From: Bacteroidaceae bacterium
GTDB lineage: Bacteria > Bacteroidota > Bacteroidia > Bacteroidales > Bacteroidaceae
DNA length: 45,234 nucleotides
Direction: 5' to 3'
NCBI GenBank assembly: GCA_017962495.1
Contig: JAGCVH010000034.1
Coordinates: 1 to 45,234 of the forward strand
The notes under the pieces were generated by a model. It was not told the origin of the DNA and did no database searches. It worked only from the letters and a program-made list of their open reading frames with translations. The position numbers and the translations under genes were made by a program. Shown piece after piece: positions 1-8,459 of this stretch. Position 1 is the first letter of the stretch, and each line of letters starts with the position of its first letter.

Positions 1-1988
1 CCCATGCCTATGCTCCATCGTTGATAGCCCACCGTCATGTGGACTTGGGGGTGGATGTAGGTGCCGTTCTTCGACAGACTTATGCCTGGTTTGTGTTCCC
101 AACGGCGGCGATGCAGGTCGTAGGAGTTGCGTGGGTCGGTGATGGCCGTGAGGGCATCGAGCTGCGAGGGCAAAAGTAGGGTATCGGGATGATAGAGCCA
201 GTCATGATTGTCGGTCACCGTTACGTTTGCCCCGTCGCCTGCCGACAGCGTCAGGTCGTGGCCGAGTTCCTTGTGATAGGTGAACGATGCCACGCCCCCC
301 GTCCAGCGGTTCCGGATGGAGCGGGCGTTGAGGCTTTCTCCCTTGTTGGGGAGAGGGGTTGTCTGGTATAGCTTACCCTCCTCCGTTTCCTCGTTTTCGT
401 AGTTTACCCAGCCATAGTAGAAGATGTGCTGCTTGGGTCGGCGGAACTTGACGGTACCCTGTGCATCGGCGGTGAGCCCCCACGTTGTTCCTTCGTTCAT
501 GCCCACGGTGCGCTGCAGGATGGTGAGCGAGTCGGCCCACTCCTCGAACGCCGAATGCATGGAGCCATTGCGATGGGCATAGCGGAAGTCGGCGGTAATG
601 TAGGTCCAGGGTTTCTTTATGGTTAAGTCATTGTGCAGGTTCAGGCGGTTGTTACCCTGGCGATTGAAGGCTTCGGTCTGCGCAGTCGGCTTCAGTCCGC
701 CGAGGTACTGCTCGCGGTGTTGCCGCATGGTCTGCTCGTCATTTGTGGAGGTGAACTCTGCACGGAATATTTCCTTCACCTTGTCCTCTTTGGCGTAGTA
801 GGCCAACTCGCCCGCAACGCTGCGTGTCGTCAGTTCGGAGCGAGGCATCTTGGCTGGCGTCCAGTGGCCGGACTGCCCAGCATGGCGCGTCTCGTTTACA
901 TTGTTTACATTACCCAGCAGCGTCAAGCGAAGGCGGTCGGTAAATCCCAACAGGAAGCCACGGCCCAGGTAACGCTTCTCCGTGCCACCAGCAGCCTCCA
1001 CGTTGGCAATGTAGCCCCGACTGTATTCGTCTTTCAGATTCACGTCCATCACATACTTTCTCGGCTCCACGTCGTAGCCCAACGCCTCGTTCTTTTCCGT
1101 CTGTTTTTCATAGACCTTCACCGTCTTCACGGTGTAGTAGGGCAGGTTCTCCATCAGCACACGCTTGTTGCCACCGAAGAACGTGTGAGAACCCAGTAGA
1201 AGTTCGTCCACTTTGCGCCCGTGAACGAATATCTCGCCCTGGTCGTTCAGCGTCACGCCAGGCATTTGGCGGATGAGGTCACCCAGCATAGAACCCTCGG
1301 GCAATTGGAAGGCCGTGGCATCGTAGATGAGTGTGTCGCCGCGCCAAAAGAACTTCACCTTCGTGGCTGTCACCACCAGTTCCTTCATCGTCTTGCCCTG
1401 CATCTTGCGCATACTCAGCGTGGGTGCCTCCACCTCCTGCTCTCCGGCAGGAACAGCCACGCGCTGCCACTGGTCGTCATAGCCGTCGAGTTGGGCACGG
1501 ACGAGGTACTCCTTCGCCAGACCGCTGACCTCAGCTGAATAACGAGCCATCACTATGCGCTCACCACGACCAATGAAACGCATCATTTGTGCCGAGTCCA
1601 CGACCACCGTGCTATCCGCCGAGAAAATGGAGATATGAGCCTCGGGCAGGGGCATCTTCAAGAAACCGTCCTCCACTTTGCCCCCGAGGACAATGGTCTG
1701 CAGGCGCTGCTTCCGCTTGGCCTGCACGGTGATGTGCCTGCCGTCTGTGTTCACCTTTACGGGCAGTCCCTTGCAGAGCCGACGCACGTCATCAAGCACC
1801 CTCTGGCCCTTCGGACGAACACTCGTACGCAATTCCGTCAGTCCTTCGGTCATGATGTCGATAGTGTATTCAGGATGTTCGCGGGCTATCGTTTGCAGGG
1901 CTTCGATGAGAGGCCGAGATCCGTCTTCTTGTGCTGACAGGGGACCAGCTACAAGTATATATATAATAAGGTATAACAGCCGTCGCAT
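1..1988 (-). CDS. TonB-dependent receptor-like outer-membrane protein, C-terminus outside the window
   Basis: Open reading frame from an ATG at 1988 to the window edge without a stop (662 codons seen). A signal peptide of about 20 residues ends in LSAQ. An STN-like region (about 22-95) and a carboxypeptidase-regulatory-like beta domain follow. Then comes a plug-like segment with KELVVTATKVKFFWRGDTLI, a GSMLGDLIRQMPGV motif and NLPYYTVKTVKVYEK, typical of Bacteroidetes receptors that bring a barrel to the outer membrane. The rest alternates aromatic and polar residues like barrel strands. The start overlaps the anti-sigma stop as TGATG, so translation is probably coupled. Its position after a sigma/anti-sigma pair suggests regulated surface uptake; the substrate is unknown. 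A C-tract element is read in frame near 336-365 (TTPLPNKGES). Confidence 0.85.
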   Translation of the reverse strand, partial: MRRLLYLIIYILVAGPLSAQEDGSRPLIEALQTIAREHPEYTIDIMTEGLTELRTSVRPKGQRVLDDVRRLCKGLPVKVNTDGRHITVQAKRKQRLQTIVLGGKVEDGFLKMPLPEAHISIFSADSTVVVDSAQMMRFIGRGERIVMARYSAEVSGLAKEYLVRAQLDGYDDQWQRVAVPAGEQEVEAPTLSMRKMQGKTMKELVVTATKVKFFWRGDTLIYDATAFQLPEGSMLGDLIRQMPGVTLNDQGEIFVHGRKVDELLLGSHTFFGGNKRVLMENLPYYTVKTVKVYEKQTEKNEALGYDVEPRKYVMDVNLKDEYSRGYIANVEAAGGTEKRYLGRGFLLGFTDRLRLTLLGNVNNVNETRHAGQSGHWTPAKMPRSELTTRSVAGELAYYAKEDKVKEIFRAEFTSTNDEQTMRQHREQYLGGLKPTAQTEAFNRQGNNRLNLHNDLTIKKPWTYITADFRYAHRNGSMHSAFEEWADSLTILQRTVGMNEGTTWGLTADAQGTVKFRRPKQHIFYYGWVNYENEETEEGKLYQTTPLPNKGESLNARSIRNRWTGGVASFTYHKELGHDLTLSAGDGANVTVTDNHDWLYHPDTLLLPSQLDALTAITDPRNSYDLHRRRWEHKPGISLSKNGTYIHPQVHMTVGYQRWSIGM

Positions 1989-2590
1989 CACTCGTCCTCT
2001 CCGTCATTAAATTCCACCATCAGTGTATCTTCCTTTAGGGTCAGTTGTAGCCCCTCAAAACGGTTCAAACGTCCGATGAATTCCACGAGCGAGTCGGCTG
2101 GATTCCACATCATGATGAGCCGTATCTCACGCGCCTCGTCATTGCGGAACTGCACTGCCTTGCCGTAGTGCCCGGCAACAACTGTCAAGATACTATCCAG
2201 CCGTACTTCGTCAAAATAGACAGACCCATCCTCCTCTTGTCCCTCCCTTGCAGGGTGAGTAATGCTTACCGAATTATCTTGGGGAGCAACCGCATGGGTC
2301 GATTTCAGACGTGGATATACAATCGCCCATACCACGCCACCGAGGAGGGCGATGCCGACCAACATGGCAGCGATGCGTTGCCACCTTCGTACGGGGAGGT
2401 CCTCCCTGCGAGGCATCGCGATAGGCGAATGCTGGGGACGCAGGAGTTTATCCACTGACCTGAGGCCTTCGTAGTAGGCACGGCACGACGGACACTCAGC
2501 AAGGTGCCGTTCGCAGTCGGCCTGCACCTGTGGGGCAACCTCCTTGTCGAAGAGGTCGGCCACGCTATTCCTGAATTCGTTGCAATCCAT
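1988..2590 (-). CDS. Membrane anti-sigma factor with zf-HC2 and DUF4974-like domains
   Basis: 200 residues. The cytoplasmic N-terminus has a zinc-type anti-sigma motif: C3, H29, C33 and C36 in an H-x3-C-x2-C arrangement. One membrane segment lies at about 70-93 (RIAAMLVGIALLGGVVWAIV). The periplasmic part ends in a DUF4974/STN-like fold (LDSILTVVAGHYGKAVQF to LTLKEDTLMVEF), as found at the C-terminus of FecR-type anti-sigma factors. The central FecR domain is absent, so this is a ZAS/FecR-C hybrid. It starts 2 bp after the sigma gene and overlaps the receptor gene by 1 bp. The linker before the periplasmic domain (THPAREGQEEDGS) is encoded by a copy of the C-tract repeat. It probably holds the sigma factor until the receptor signals. 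Confidence 0.85.
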   Translation of the reverse strand: MDCNEFRNSVADLFDKEVAPQVQADCERHLAECPSCRAYYEGLRSVDKLLRPQHSPIAMPRREDLPVRRWQRIAAMLVGIALLGGVVWAIVYPRLKSTHAVAPQDNSVSITHPAREGQEEDGSVYFDEVRLDSILTVVAGHYGKAVQFRNDEAREIRLIMMWNPADSLVEFIGRLNRFEGLQLTLKEDTLMVEFNDGEDE

Positions 2591-2592
2591 AA

Positions 2593-3108
2593 CTATATCT
2601 CCTTATACTTTCTTCGTATCTTCTCCAGTCCATAGACGAAACGCGACTTCACCGTCGTAAGCGGTACGCCCAATATATCGGCTATCTCGCGAAAACTCTT
2701 GTCGCCATAGTAGCGTAGTCGAATGACTTCAGCCTGTTCGTTGGGAATCCCATCGAGTAACTTTCTGATGCGACGAAACTCCTGCTTCAAGTCTTCCGTT
2801 TCGGGGTTCTCGGGATCGGGTTCCCCGTCCAAAGGTACCATCTGCAAGCGCTCCAGTTCACGAAACCGACTAACGCAGAGGTTTGATAGCGTGCGATAGA
2901 GGTAACCCACCAGATTCCTTTCCTCAAAGTCGCCACCGGCCATACGCTGATACACTCGGACAAAGGTGTCCTGCACGGCATCCTCGGCATCGTTTCTGTT
3001 ACCCAGACGATAAAGTGCATATTGCACCAATCGAGGCCGTTCGGTCTCTATCAACCGCTCCGTCTTTCTATGTCCATGTCCGATGCTTAGTAGTTTCATG
3101 TTCATCAT
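2593..3108 (-). CDS. ECF-type RNA polymerase sigma factor
   Basis: 171 residues, the normal ECF length. Region 2 is visible as ALYRLGNRNDAEDAVQDTFV and region 4 as IPNEQAEVIRLRYYGDKSF followed by a helix-turn-helix (REIADILGVPLTTVKSRFVYG). The first ATG (MMNMK) was taken; a start at M2 or M4 is possible. It is first in a three-gene unit with its anti-sigma factor and a TonB-receptor-like protein, the usual cell-surface signalling cassette. Two GTAACTT direct repeats 33 bp apart lie upstream and may be operator or promoter sites. Confidence 0.92.
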   Translation of the reverse strand: MMNMKLLSIGHGHRKTERLIETERPRLVQYALYRLGNRNDAEDAVQDTFVRVYQRMAGGDFEERNLVGYLYRTLSNLCVSRFRELERLQMVPLDGEPDPENPETEDLKQEFRRIRKLLDGIPNEQAEVIRLRYYGDKSFREIADILGVPLTTVKSRFVYGLEKIRRKYKEI

Positions 3109-3126
3109 CCTCTATTAGTATAACGC

Positions 3127-3159
3127 AGAAGTTACGAAAAAGACTTAATTTCAAGCAAA
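3127..3159 (-). promoter_or_regulatory. Candidate promoter of the sigma/anti-sigma/receptor operon
   Basis: On the minus strand TTTG (3156-3159) is followed after 21 nt by TAACTTCT (3127-3134), an imperfect match to the Bacteroidetes TTTG/TAnnTTTG promoter. GTAACTT occurs at 3129-3135 and again at 3162-3168, exactly 33 bp apart, which would place both on the same DNA face. Autoregulation by the sigma factor is possible but not shown. Confidence 0.45.
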
Positions 3160-3174
3160 AAAAGTTACAAATGC

Positions 3175-3214
3175 AAAAAAGAGTGAGGGCATGTCTGTTT
3201 CAACACACCCTCAC
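3175..3214 (-). terminator. Rho-independent terminator of the rha operon
   Basis: Read on the minus strand just after the rhaD stop: stem GTGAGGG (3208-3214) pairs with CCCTCAC (3183-3189) and is followed by CTTTTTT-type sequence (3175-3182). It separates the rha operon from the sigma-factor unit downstream. Confidence 0.8.
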
Positions 3215-3238
3215 TTAGTCATCAACCTAAAATCTTAT

Positions 3239-4105
3239 TTACTTTGGCAGGTTGAAGGCGCGAGTCATCTCTGCCATCTGTTCGTCGCTCATGCCTTCGG
3301 GCTCGTGACCCATGGCGCGGCTCTGGATGTAGATAAGGGCGCTCTTGTTGAGGACATCGATTTGGTCGAAAGCGGCCATTACATCGACATCTACGGCAAA
3401 GACGCCGTGCTTCTCCCACATCACCACGTCGTAGTCGTCGTCGATGGTGCGGATGGTGGCTTCTGCCAGTTCGTTACTGCCGGGCAACATGTAGGGCACC
3501 ATGCCCAGTCCGCGGGGACAGAAGGCCTTGGTCTCTGGAATCATGGACCACAGCATGCGCGTTGCTACATCTTTCTCCATCCACTTCTGGCTGTGTGTCA
3601 GAGCTACGAGCTCGATGGGATGGGTGTGCAGCGAGGCTCGATAGGGCGAGCCCTTGGCGAGGAGATAGTCGTGTACGGCCAGATGGCTGGGCAGTTCCGA
3701 GGTGGGGCGAACGGGGTTGTCGGCAATCATCTCGTAGGATGCACAGTCGTCGAGGATGCGGATGATGCTGCCGTTCTCCATGGGACGACGGGCAAGATCG
3801 CGCATGCGCATGTTCGTACCTTTACAATAGAAATAACAGCCCTTCAGGTGGGGCAGTGTCAGCCCGATGGGTGTCACTGGGCCAATGGCTGGCATCTGGC
3901 GAATGTCGTCGTCCACCAGTTCTGTCACGTTCACGGTGATGTTGCCACCATTGCGCTCAGCCCATCCCTTCTGCCAAAGAAAGCCTGCTACTTCGGCAAC
4001 TTTCTCTACTTCTGCCCTCAAGGCGGGGCGACCTTCTAAAATAGAAGACCCAACCCCTAACCCCTCCCTTGTAGGGCGGGGAGTAGTTACATTTATCTCT
4101 TGCAT
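3239..4105 (-). CDS. rhaD: L-rhamnulose-1-phosphate aldolase
   Basis: 288 residues. This class II zinc aldolase splits L-rhamnulose-1-phosphate into dihydroxyacetone phosphate and L-lactaldehyde. Visible family marks are GWAERNGGNITVNV, the glutamate in TSELPSHL (E137), the zinc histidines of LHTHPIE (H160, H162) and H233 in WEKHG. Numbering runs about 20 residues ahead of the E. coli enzyme. The excess is the N-terminal segment TTPRPTREGLGVGSS, encoded by a C-tract palindromic repeat (about 4041-4089); remembered Bacteroides homologues start at about the SILEGRPAL that follows. Last gene of the rha operon; its terminator follows directly. Confidence 0.95.
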   Translation of the reverse strand: MQEINVTTPRPTREGLGVGSSILEGRPALRAEVEKVAEVAGFLWQKGWAERNGGNITVNVTELVDDDIRQMPAIGPVTPIGLTLPHLKGCYFYCKGTNMRMRDLARRPMENGSIIRILDDCASYEMIADNPVRPTSELPSHLAVHDYLLAKGSPYRASLHTHPIELVALTHSQKWMEKDVATRMLWSMIPETKAFCPRGLGMVPYMLPGSNELAEATIRTIDDDYDVVMWEKHGVFAVDVDVMAAFDQIDVLNKSALIYIQSRAMGHEPEGMSDEQMAEMTRAFNLPK

Positions 4106-4182
4106 ATTACTTATAGTTATTATTTTTTATGTCAGTATATACGTCCCTCCATACCGCTCGAACTTGTTCGCGTGCAGAGTGC

Positions 4183-4219
4183 AACGGGGCAAGAAGGGAG
4201 GGGCTGGAGGTGGGTCTTA
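4183..4219. repeat. C-tract/G-tract palindromic element, intergenic copy
   Basis: Between rhaD and the transporter gene. Read on the minus strand it gives GACCCACCTCCAGCCCCTCC and a TTCTTG loop, matching the element embedded in rhaD but in opposite orientation. The 111-bp spacer holds nothing else recognisable. Confidence 0.6.
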
Positions 4220-5599
4220 TTCTCCATAGCGCTCACGGGTTATCTGCTCGAGCGACTTGCCACGGGTGTTTGGAGCACCGATGACGCCGACCAAGAGAGA
4301 GATGCCGAGCAGGACTATCATGCACCATGCGGCAAGGGTGAAACCTTCGCCGTTCTCGCCATAGATGAGCGTGAAGACGACTCCCCACACTGCCGAGAGA
4401 CCGCGCACGACAAAGAACATCAGACCTTGGGCTCCGGCACGGAACTTGGCAGGGAAGAGTTCACTGCCCCACAAGGCATAGAATATCTGCACGGAGAGAC
4501 CGCCGTTAATGCCCCAGAGGATGGAGAATGCCCACAGACTGCCCATGCCGTTGACGCCTGCGATGATGACAAACCATGTGGCAAGGGCTGCTATAAGGCC
4601 CAGCACATAGAAGAGTTTGTGAGGCAGACGGTCGATGAGGAACGAAAGCACGAAGGTGATGGCCACGACGAATGCCCATCCGGCACACGCAAGCATATTG
4701 GCATACTCATTGCTGACACCGCCTGCTGTCTCGTAGATATGGGGCTGGAAGAAGCCCATCACGGAGGCCACAAGATTCCAGGTAAGGTAGATGGTGGCAA
4801 GGAAAGCGGCAGTGCGCACTGCAACTTTGTTGCGGAACAACACCTTGATGTTTTCCCAGAGTCCCGTCTTCTCTCCGACTGCGTTATTCGCCTCGAACTC
4901 AGAACTTTCCTGCAGTCCACGCTGTAGATTCCAAGCCACAAAGGCAACCACAAAGAGGGAGAAGAATACGACACGCGAACTGAAGACATTCAGGGCTTCC
5001 GTAGAGAGGGCATCGCCTGCCACAGCATGGGCTATCGCCTCGACCCAACCGAACAAATATCCGCCTGGCGCAAAGAGCATGCCCAGCAGAAGGATGAACA
5101 TCGGACCAAAGCCCCACGACATCTGCGAAATGCAGATATTGCGACCGCGATTGTTGACTTCGGAACTCTCACTGATGTAGGTCCACGAGGCGGGAACTCC
5201 CACGCCCACAGAGATGCCAGTGACTAGGAAACCGCATAGCAACATGGGGAAGTTGACCGACAACATGACGAGCAGGACTCCCGTCATATATACCAACAGG
5301 TTGTAGGTGAAAATGAACTTTCGCCCGTACTTATCGGCAAGGAATCCGCCGATGATGGCACCGATGGCTGCTCCCAGGCAGTTGGCACTGATGAAGTTGA
5401 GCCACCCCAGATGCACCTCCGACAGCCCCAGATAGTTCTGCCACAGGGTGAGTCCACTTGCTCCTGCCACAATGGCTCCAGCGTCGAGGTAATTGGTGAG
5501 AGATACCGCGATGGTGCTTTTTAAGGAGGAAGAAGAAGACCCTCCCCCGACCTCTCTCGAAGGAGAGTGTTTACTATTGCAACTTGCGTTATTATCCAT
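4217..5599 (-). CDS. MFS sugar transporter, probable rhamnose permease
   Basis: 460 residues with about 12 hydrophobic helices. Sugar-porter signatures are visible: GGFLADKYGRKFIF in the first half, a PASWTYISESSEVNNRGR loop, ELFPAKFRAGAQG in the second half and the terminal PNTRGKSLEQITRERYG. Its place between rhaA and rhaD makes L-rhamnose (or a related deoxysugar) the likely substrate; that is inference from context. The first 31 residues (about SPSREVGGGSSSSS) are low-complexity and encoded by a C-tract repeat copy (about 5524-5573). The conserved part seems to start at LKSTIAVSLTNYLDAG. Bacteroides rha operons, as I remember them, carry a different (RhaT/DMT-like) permease here. Confidence 0.85.
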   Translation of the reverse strand: MDNNASCNSKHSPSREVGGGSSSSSLKSTIAVSLTNYLDAGAIVAGASGLTLWQNYLGLSEVHLGWLNFISANCLGAAIGAIIGGFLADKYGRKFIFTYNLLVYMTGVLLVMLSVNFPMLLCGFLVTGISVGVGVPASWTYISESSEVNNRGRNICISQMSWGFGPMFILLLGMLFAPGGYLFGWVEAIAHAVAGDALSTEALNVFSSRVVFFSLFVVAFVAWNLQRGLQESSEFEANNAVGEKTGLWENIKVLFRNKVAVRTAAFLATIYLTWNLVASVMGFFQPHIYETAGGVSNEYANMLACAGWAFVVAITFVLSFLIDRLPHKLFYVLGLIAALATWFVIIAGVNGMGSLWAFSILWGINGGLSVQIFYALWGSELFPAKFRAGAQGLMFFVVRGLSAVWGVVFTLIYGENGEGFTLAAWCMIVLLGISLLVGVIGAPNTRGKSLEQITRERYGE

Positions 5600-5620
5600 T
5601 TTTTCTTATAATAGGTATCT

Positions 5621-5655
5621 ACTCCCTCCCCTCGGGAAGGGTCAGGAATAGGGGT
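5621..5655. repeat. C-tract/G-tract palindromic element, intergenic copy
   Basis: The 56-bp gap between rhaA and the MFS gene is almost entirely a repeat copy (TCCCTCCCCTCGGGAAGGGT then an AGGGG tract). It lies 50 bp from the in-frame copy inside the MFS gene. Confidence 0.65.
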
Positions 5656-6909
5656 TTATCTTTTACTCGTCACTTCACATTCGTACTGCTCCACCTCCTT
5701 GACAAAGTCAAGACCAACGGGAACGCTGTTTCGAACACAGAACTCGTCATAGACAGCAGCCCAAGGCAACGACTTGCACTCCTCGATAGCCGCCAGATTC
5801 TGGAATCCCTTGCCGTCGAGTTCAAGTTGACTGATGAGAGCCGTCGGTTCGAGCAAGGCACGAGTCATACAACGCTGTGCAGCACGACTGCCCACGACAT
5901 AGGCACCAACGCGATTGATGCTGGCGTCGAAGTAGTCGAGACCATAGTGAACGCGGTCGAGAGCCTGAGCACGAACGATTTCCTGGAACAGTTCCAGCGT
6001 CGGGTCGTCCATGATGGTCACATGGTCGCTATCCCAACGGATAGGACGCGAGACATGCAACATCAGTTCGGGTACAAACTGCAGCACGGCGCTCACCTTG
6101 TCGGCAGGACTCTCCGTGGGGTGGTAGTGACCCGTGTCGATGGTCAGTATCTTGTTGTTCTTTGCCGCATAAGCCGTATAGAAATCGTGACTACCTACGG
6201 TGAAACTCTCCAGACCGATGCCGAACACCTTACCTTCGATGCAATCCTTCATCATGGGTTGTGGCTTTTCGAAGATTTCATCGAGACTTTCTTTCAGCAA
6301 GCGACGATAGAGATAGTGGTTCACACTTTGGTCCTTGCAGCCGTCATGCACCCAAAGGTTCATAATGCAAGGGTCGCCCTGCGCCTCTCCCATCGCGTTG
6401 GCAATGTCGCGACAGCGCTTGGTGTGTTCAATCCAGAACTGACGAATGCCGTCGTCGGGATTCGACAATGTGAGGTTTCCACTCTTGGGATGCGAGAAAC
6501 TGCTACTGTTGAAGTCGAGTTTGGTATCGTTCTCCTTACCCCAGTCAATCCAACTCTGGAAATATGAGGCATCTACCTCGTCACGATCAACGACCTTTCC
6601 TTGGAAATCACCATAGATTTCGTGAAGGTTCAGACGATGCGTGCCGGGAATCAGACTCTTAGCCTTCAGGATGTCGGCTCTGAGTTCATCGATGTTACGG
6701 GCCCGGCCAGGGTAGTTGCCTGTAGTCTGGATACCACCGGAAAGACTGCCGGCTTGCACCTCAAAACCTACCACATCGTCGGCCTGCCAACAATGCATCG
6801 AGAGGTGGAAATCCTGCAGTTGTTTCAATACTTGCTCAGTGTCGATGCCTACCTCTGCGTAACGCTCGCGCGCCACTTCGTAGGCCTTGCGGATAGTTTC
6901 TTCTTTCAT
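5656..6909 (-). CDS. rhaA: L-rhamnose isomerase
   Basis: 417 residues, normal for the family. It converts L-rhamnose to L-rhamnulose, the first cytoplasmic step of catabolism. Recognised by the N-terminal HLSMHCWQADDVVGFE, the GGIQTTGNYPGRARN motif, the metal-site region NLWVHDGCKD, and LTIDTGHYHPTESPADKVS with the acid/base residues of the TIM-barrel. It starts 1 bp after the rhaB stop, so the two are co-transcribed and probably translationally coupled. Confidence 0.97.
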   Translation of the reverse strand: MKEETIRKAYEVARERYAEVGIDTEQVLKQLQDFHLSMHCWQADDVVGFEVQAGSLSGGIQTTGNYPGRARNIDELRADILKAKSLIPGTHRLNLHEIYGDFQGKVVDRDEVDASYFQSWIDWGKENDTKLDFNSSSFSHPKSGNLTLSNPDDGIRQFWIEHTKRCRDIANAMGEAQGDPCIMNLWVHDGCKDQSVNHYLYRRLLKESLDEIFEKPQPMMKDCIEGKVFGIGLESFTVGSHDFYTAYAAKNNKILTIDTGHYHPTESPADKVSAVLQFVPELMLHVSRPIRWDSDHVTIMDDPTLELFQEIVRAQALDRVHYGLDYFDASINRVGAYVVGSRAAQRCMTRALLEPTALISQLELDGKGFQNLAAIEECKSLPWAAVYDEFCVRNSVPVGLDFVKEVEQYECEVTSKR

Positions 6910-6910
6910 A

Positions 6911-8401
6911 TTATTTAAGTGTTAGGAATTGTTCATAGGCTTTGTCCCATTCGGAATCGTGATGGGGTTGGTAGGTCTTCAGTTCCACACTACGCACCAC
7001 GATACGACGCATCTCAGGAAGCGTGGTCACACCTCCTGCAGACCTCACCTGCACCAGTGTGTTGCCCAGCGCCGTACCTTCGGCAGGACCAGCGATGACG
7101 GGAAGGCCCGTTGCGTCGGCAGTCCACTGCATGAGGTAGCGATTGAGCGAACCACCACCGATGACATGAAGTTTCCTGATGCTAAAATCGGCCATTCCAT
7201 CGAGGATTTCCAATATCTGGCGATACCTGAGTGCAAGACTGCGGAAGATGCAACGAACATAGTCGGCAGGTGTCTGCGGTTCAGGTTGACCCGTACGACG
7301 GCAATACTCGCAAACGGCCATCGTCATGCTATCGGGATGGGCAAAAAGCGGGTCGTCGGGCTGGATGAGACTATCGAAGTCGGAAGTCAGGCACAAGGCA
7401 TTCAACTCGTTCACGTCGTCTGGCACTTTAGGCCACTGGCCATTGGCCATTCGTTGACCACTGTTGAACTCCTTTCGGCAATTCTCGAACAGCCAAAGTC
7501 CACAGATGTTCTTTAAGAAGCGCGTGGTGCCGTCAAGGCCGCCTTCGTTCGTGAAGTTGTATTCAAAGCTCTTGTCGTTGATAATGGCATGCGAACTCTC
7601 AATTCCCAACAGCGACCATGTGCCACAAGAGAGATAGGCATATTCCTCATCTTCGGCAGGCACTGCTGCTACGGCTGATGCTGTATCGTGTCCGGCAACG
7701 CATACGACTGGAATTGGTCCAAGACCCGTTGCAGTCTGCACTTGTGGGGTAAGGACGCCTGCCTGATGACCAGGTTGAACCAGTTCGCCAAACTGACTGC
7801 GACGCAGGCCTAATATGTCGAGCAAAGTCTCGTCTATGTCGCCTGTAGCAGGGTTAAGCATCTGGCTCGTACTCAGAATGGTATATTCACAAACGGCCTT
7901 CCCCGTAAGCATATAAGTGAGGGCGTCGGGAACAAAGAGTATCTTATCGGCCTCATCAAGAGCAGTGCACCCGTTCTTCTTCAAAGTCTCCAACTGGAAC
8001 AACGAGTTGAAAGGCATGAACTGAATGCCCGTGCGCTCATAAAGATCGCGAGCCGACATGTGCTCGTGGAAGAAACGCTCCACCGCCCCGTCGGTATGAC
8101 TGTCGCGATAGCAATATGGCAGGCTCAGCAACTGACCATCCTTGCCGAAGAAAGCAAAGTCAACGCCCCAAGTATCAATTCCGATAGAGGTAAGTTCAAT
8201 ACCCTCGTCGGCAACCTTCTTCAAGGCCAAAATAATCTCATTGTACAGATGGGGAAGGTCCCAGAACAAGTGGCCAAGGATGGGGACTTGCGGATTCTTG
8301 AACCGAGTGAACTCTCGCATAGTAATGCTTTGCCCATCAAAAGCGGAGAGAACTGTTCGTCCGCTTGTTGCGCCCAAATCTACGGCAAGGAAATGCTTCA
8401 T
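6911..8401 (-). CDS. rhaB: L-rhamnulokinase (FGGY family)
   Basis: 496 residues. It phosphorylates L-rhamnulose with ATP to give rhamnulose-1-phosphate for RhaD. The ATPase fold is shown by the N-terminal phosphate loop AVDLGATSGRTVL, SIGIDTWGVDFAFF, the catalytic-aspartate motif VAGHDTASAVAAVP and the adenosine-site region LHVIGGGSLNRYLMQWTAD. It heads the rha genes. The 58-bp gap to putA upstream contains no obvious terminator, so either read-through from putA or an unrecognised rha promoter drives it. No AraC-type RhaR regulator gene is seen in the window. Confidence 0.97.
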   Translation of the reverse strand: MKHFLAVDLGATSGRTVLSAFDGQSITMREFTRFKNPQVPILGHLFWDLPHLYNEIILALKKVADEGIELTSIGIDTWGVDFAFFGKDGQLLSLPYCYRDSHTDGAVERFFHEHMSARDLYERTGIQFMPFNSLFQLETLKKNGCTALDEADKILFVPDALTYMLTGKAVCEYTILSTSQMLNPATGDIDETLLDILGLRRSQFGELVQPGHQAGVLTPQVQTATGLGPIPVVCVAGHDTASAVAAVPAEDEEYAYLSCGTWSLLGIESSHAIINDKSFEYNFTNEGGLDGTTRFLKNICGLWLFENCRKEFNSGQRMANGQWPKVPDDVNELNALCLTSDFDSLIQPDDPLFAHPDSMTMAVCEYCRRTGQPEPQTPADYVRCIFRSLALRYRQILEILDGMADFSIRKLHVIGGGSLNRYLMQWTADATGLPVIAGPAEGTALGNTLVQVRSAGGVTTLPEMRRIVVRSVELKTYQPHHDSEWDKAYEQFLTLK

Positions 8402-8459
8402 GTTATGATTTTGCGTTATATCGTTATTACAGAATTACAAGACTTCGGCTGGCCATTTG

